Of a stretch of 64,000 nucleotides of DNA, positions 63,045 to 64,000 are shown in pieces (positions within the stretch are counted from its first letter, which is position 1; each line of letters begins with the position of its first letter). Source of the DNA: Puerhibacterium puerhi. GTDB lineage: Bacteria; Actinomycetota; Actinomycetes; Actinomycetales; Cellulomonadaceae. Under the pieces are notes generated by a model. That model was given only the letters and a program-made list of their open reading frames with translations, was not told the DNA's origin and made no database searches. A program made the translations under genes and the position numbers. The stretch lies in NCBI RefSeq assembly GCF_009846865.1, contig NZ_WUWN01000001.1, positions 124,001-188,000 of the forward strand. The letters are read 5' to 3'.

Positions 63045-63049
63045 TCACA
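63036..63049. promoter_or_regulatory. LacI-type operator and -10 of the ara operon
   Basis: TGTTAGCGCTCACA is a 14-nt inverted repeat with one mismatch and a central GCGC, of LacI-family type and distinct from the TACAWCGTTGYA sites. It overlaps the stop codon of the upstream lacI gene and a minus-strand TAACAT (63040-63035), a -10 candidate for araBDA. Confidence 0.65.
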
Positions 63050-64000
63050 CGGAGCGGTCCGCCACCGCCGGCCCCGTGCCCGCGCCGCGCGGCGCAGCAG
63101 TGCTGGCGCGGACCACCAGCTCCGGGGCGATGACTGCCGCCGGGTCGGGGGCCGGGCGGTCCTCGGGCTCGGCGAGCAGCGCCTGGAGCGCGGCCTGCCC
63201 GAGCGCCTGGAACGGCTGGCGGACCGTCGTCAGCGCGGGCACCAGGTACCCGGAGCCCTCGAGGTCGTCGAACCCGACGACGGAGAGGTCGCGCGGGACC
63301 ACGACGCCGCGCTCCCACAGGGCGCGCAGCATCCCCTGCGCCAGCATGTCGTTGCCCGCGAAGACCGCCGTCGGGCCCTCGCCCGCGGCCACCTCGGCCG
63401 CCACGCGCAGGCCGACCTCGTACCCGCGCGCCGCCGTCCAGTCCTCGGCCTCGTACTCGTGCGCCGCGAGCCCCCGGCCGGCCAGCACCTCCCGCCACCC
63501 GGCCCGCCGCACCTGGGCGTCGACCCAGCCGGCCGGGCCCGAGACGTGCGCCACCCGGGTGTGGCCGAGGCCCAGCAGGTGCTCCGTCGCGAGTCGCGCC
63601 CCGAGCCGCTGGTCGACGTACACGTGCCGCGTCGTCGAGCCCTCGACGTCCTCGATCGCCGCGACGACCACGACCGGCTCGGCCGTGACGAGGTCGTCCA
63701 CCACGTCCGCGACCTCGGCGATCGGCGCCACCACGACGAGGCCCTCGACCCGCTGGTCGAGCAGGTGCTCCACGGCCGAGCGCGCCGAGGCGGCGTCGTA
63801 CGAGCCGAGGGAGGAGATGGACACGAAGTACCCGCGCGCCCGCGCCGCCGCCTCGACGGCGACGACGGTGCTCGAGGGCCCGTGGTGGGCGCTGCCCATC
63901 GTGAGGATCCCGATGGTGCCCGAGCGGGCCGTCGCCAGCGCCCGCGCGGCGACGTTGGGCCGGTAGCCCAGCTCCGCGATCGCGGCGAGCACCCGCTCGC
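63045..64000 (-). CDS. LacI-family regulator of the ara operon, N-terminus beyond the window
   Basis: The C-terminal ~315 residues are present, from the end of the DNA-binding domain (VLAAIAELGYRPNVAARALA, hinge helix) through the sugar-binding core (FAGNDMLAQGMLRALWERG, LSVVGFDDLEGSGYL). The helix-turn-helix itself lies past the right edge. It is directly upstream of araB in the same direction, with an operator at the junction, so it likely controls araBDA. It differs clearly from the regulator at 54,821. Confidence 0.9.
   Translation of the reverse strand, partial: ERVLAAIAELGYRPNVAARALATARSGTIGILTMGSAHHGPSSTVVAVEAAARARGYFVSISSLGSYDAASARSAVEHLLDQRVEGLVVVAPIAEVADVVDDLVTAEPVVVVAAIEDVEGSTTRHVYVDQRLGARLATEHLLGLGHTRVAHVSGPAGWVDAQVRRAGWREVLAGRGLAAHEYEAEDWTAARGYEVGLRVAAEVAAGEGPTAVFAGNDMLAQGMLRALWERGVVVPRDLSVVGFDDLEGSGYLVPALTTVRQPFQALGQAALQALLAEPEDRPAPDPAAVIAPELVVRASTAAPRGAGTGPAVADRSV

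Overview
The window is very GC-rich chromosomal DNA with dense operons, many GTG starts, ATGA/GTGA stop-start overlaps and no insertion sequence, phage gene, CRISPR array, tRNA or rRNA that I can see. The gene set (actinobacterial NuoA-K order, MenJ-like quinone reductase, Rex, bS22, MarR-YceI, DUF6230/DUF6114 pair, WXG100 cassette, arabinan-degrading CUT1 transporter with no local ATPase) fits an aerobic plant-polymer-degrading actinobacterium of the Micrococcales, near Cellulomonas, Cellulosimicrobium or Isoptericola. The genus is inference.

Layout. 1-12,576 (minus): a MenJ-like reductase followed by nuoA to nuoK (nuoK cut by the left edge), with a near-perfect Rex operator at 12,640-12,657 in front of it. 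12,845-28,324: menaquinone block (menG, menF, menC-menD, menB, menE, menA) interleaved with an unknown membrane protein, a TetR/DUF6230/DUF6114 group, an HtrA protease, a DUF4229 protein and a PLDc_N protein. 28,406-33,313 (minus): histidine phosphatase, ResA, CcdA, ResB, CcsB (System II cytochrome c maturation). 33,418-45,587: ATP-grasp ligase, MarR/YceI pair, glutaredoxin-Rex, HAD-IB phosphatase, ADP-ribosylglycohydrolase-ribokinase, bS22, AcuC-like deacetylase, TrkH-TrkA potassium uptake and an ABC-2 exporter. 45,640-49,664 (minus): a compact WXG100/T7SS-substrate cassette with unknown partner proteins. 49,717-64,000: arabinan and arabinose use: GH51, CUT1 transporter, LacI regulator, a second GH51, then araB-araD-araA with an aldonolactone/alditol oxidase-like gene, and a second LacI regulator cut by the right edge.

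How the parts fit. NADH dehydrogenase, menaquinone synthesis and tailoring, cytochrome c maturation and the NADH-sensing repressor Rex lie within about 36 kb and share one physiological theme, respiratory electron flow. The right end imports arabino-oligosaccharides, releases L-arabinose with two intracellular GH51 enzymes and feeds it to the pentose phosphate pathway through isomerase, kinase and epimerase. Palindromic operators (TACAWCGTTGYA) mark the LacI-controlled transport promoters; a different operator-like site (TGTTAGCGCTCACA) precedes araB.

Two genome-style features recur. At least eleven genes carry a TANNNT -10 box only 6-8 nt before the start codon, so they are probably leaderless. 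Gene ends, especially convergent ones, carry very long palindromes (stems up to about 36 bp) or short tandem repeats that duplicate the stop-codon region; one such palindrome is read through as the C-terminus of MenC.
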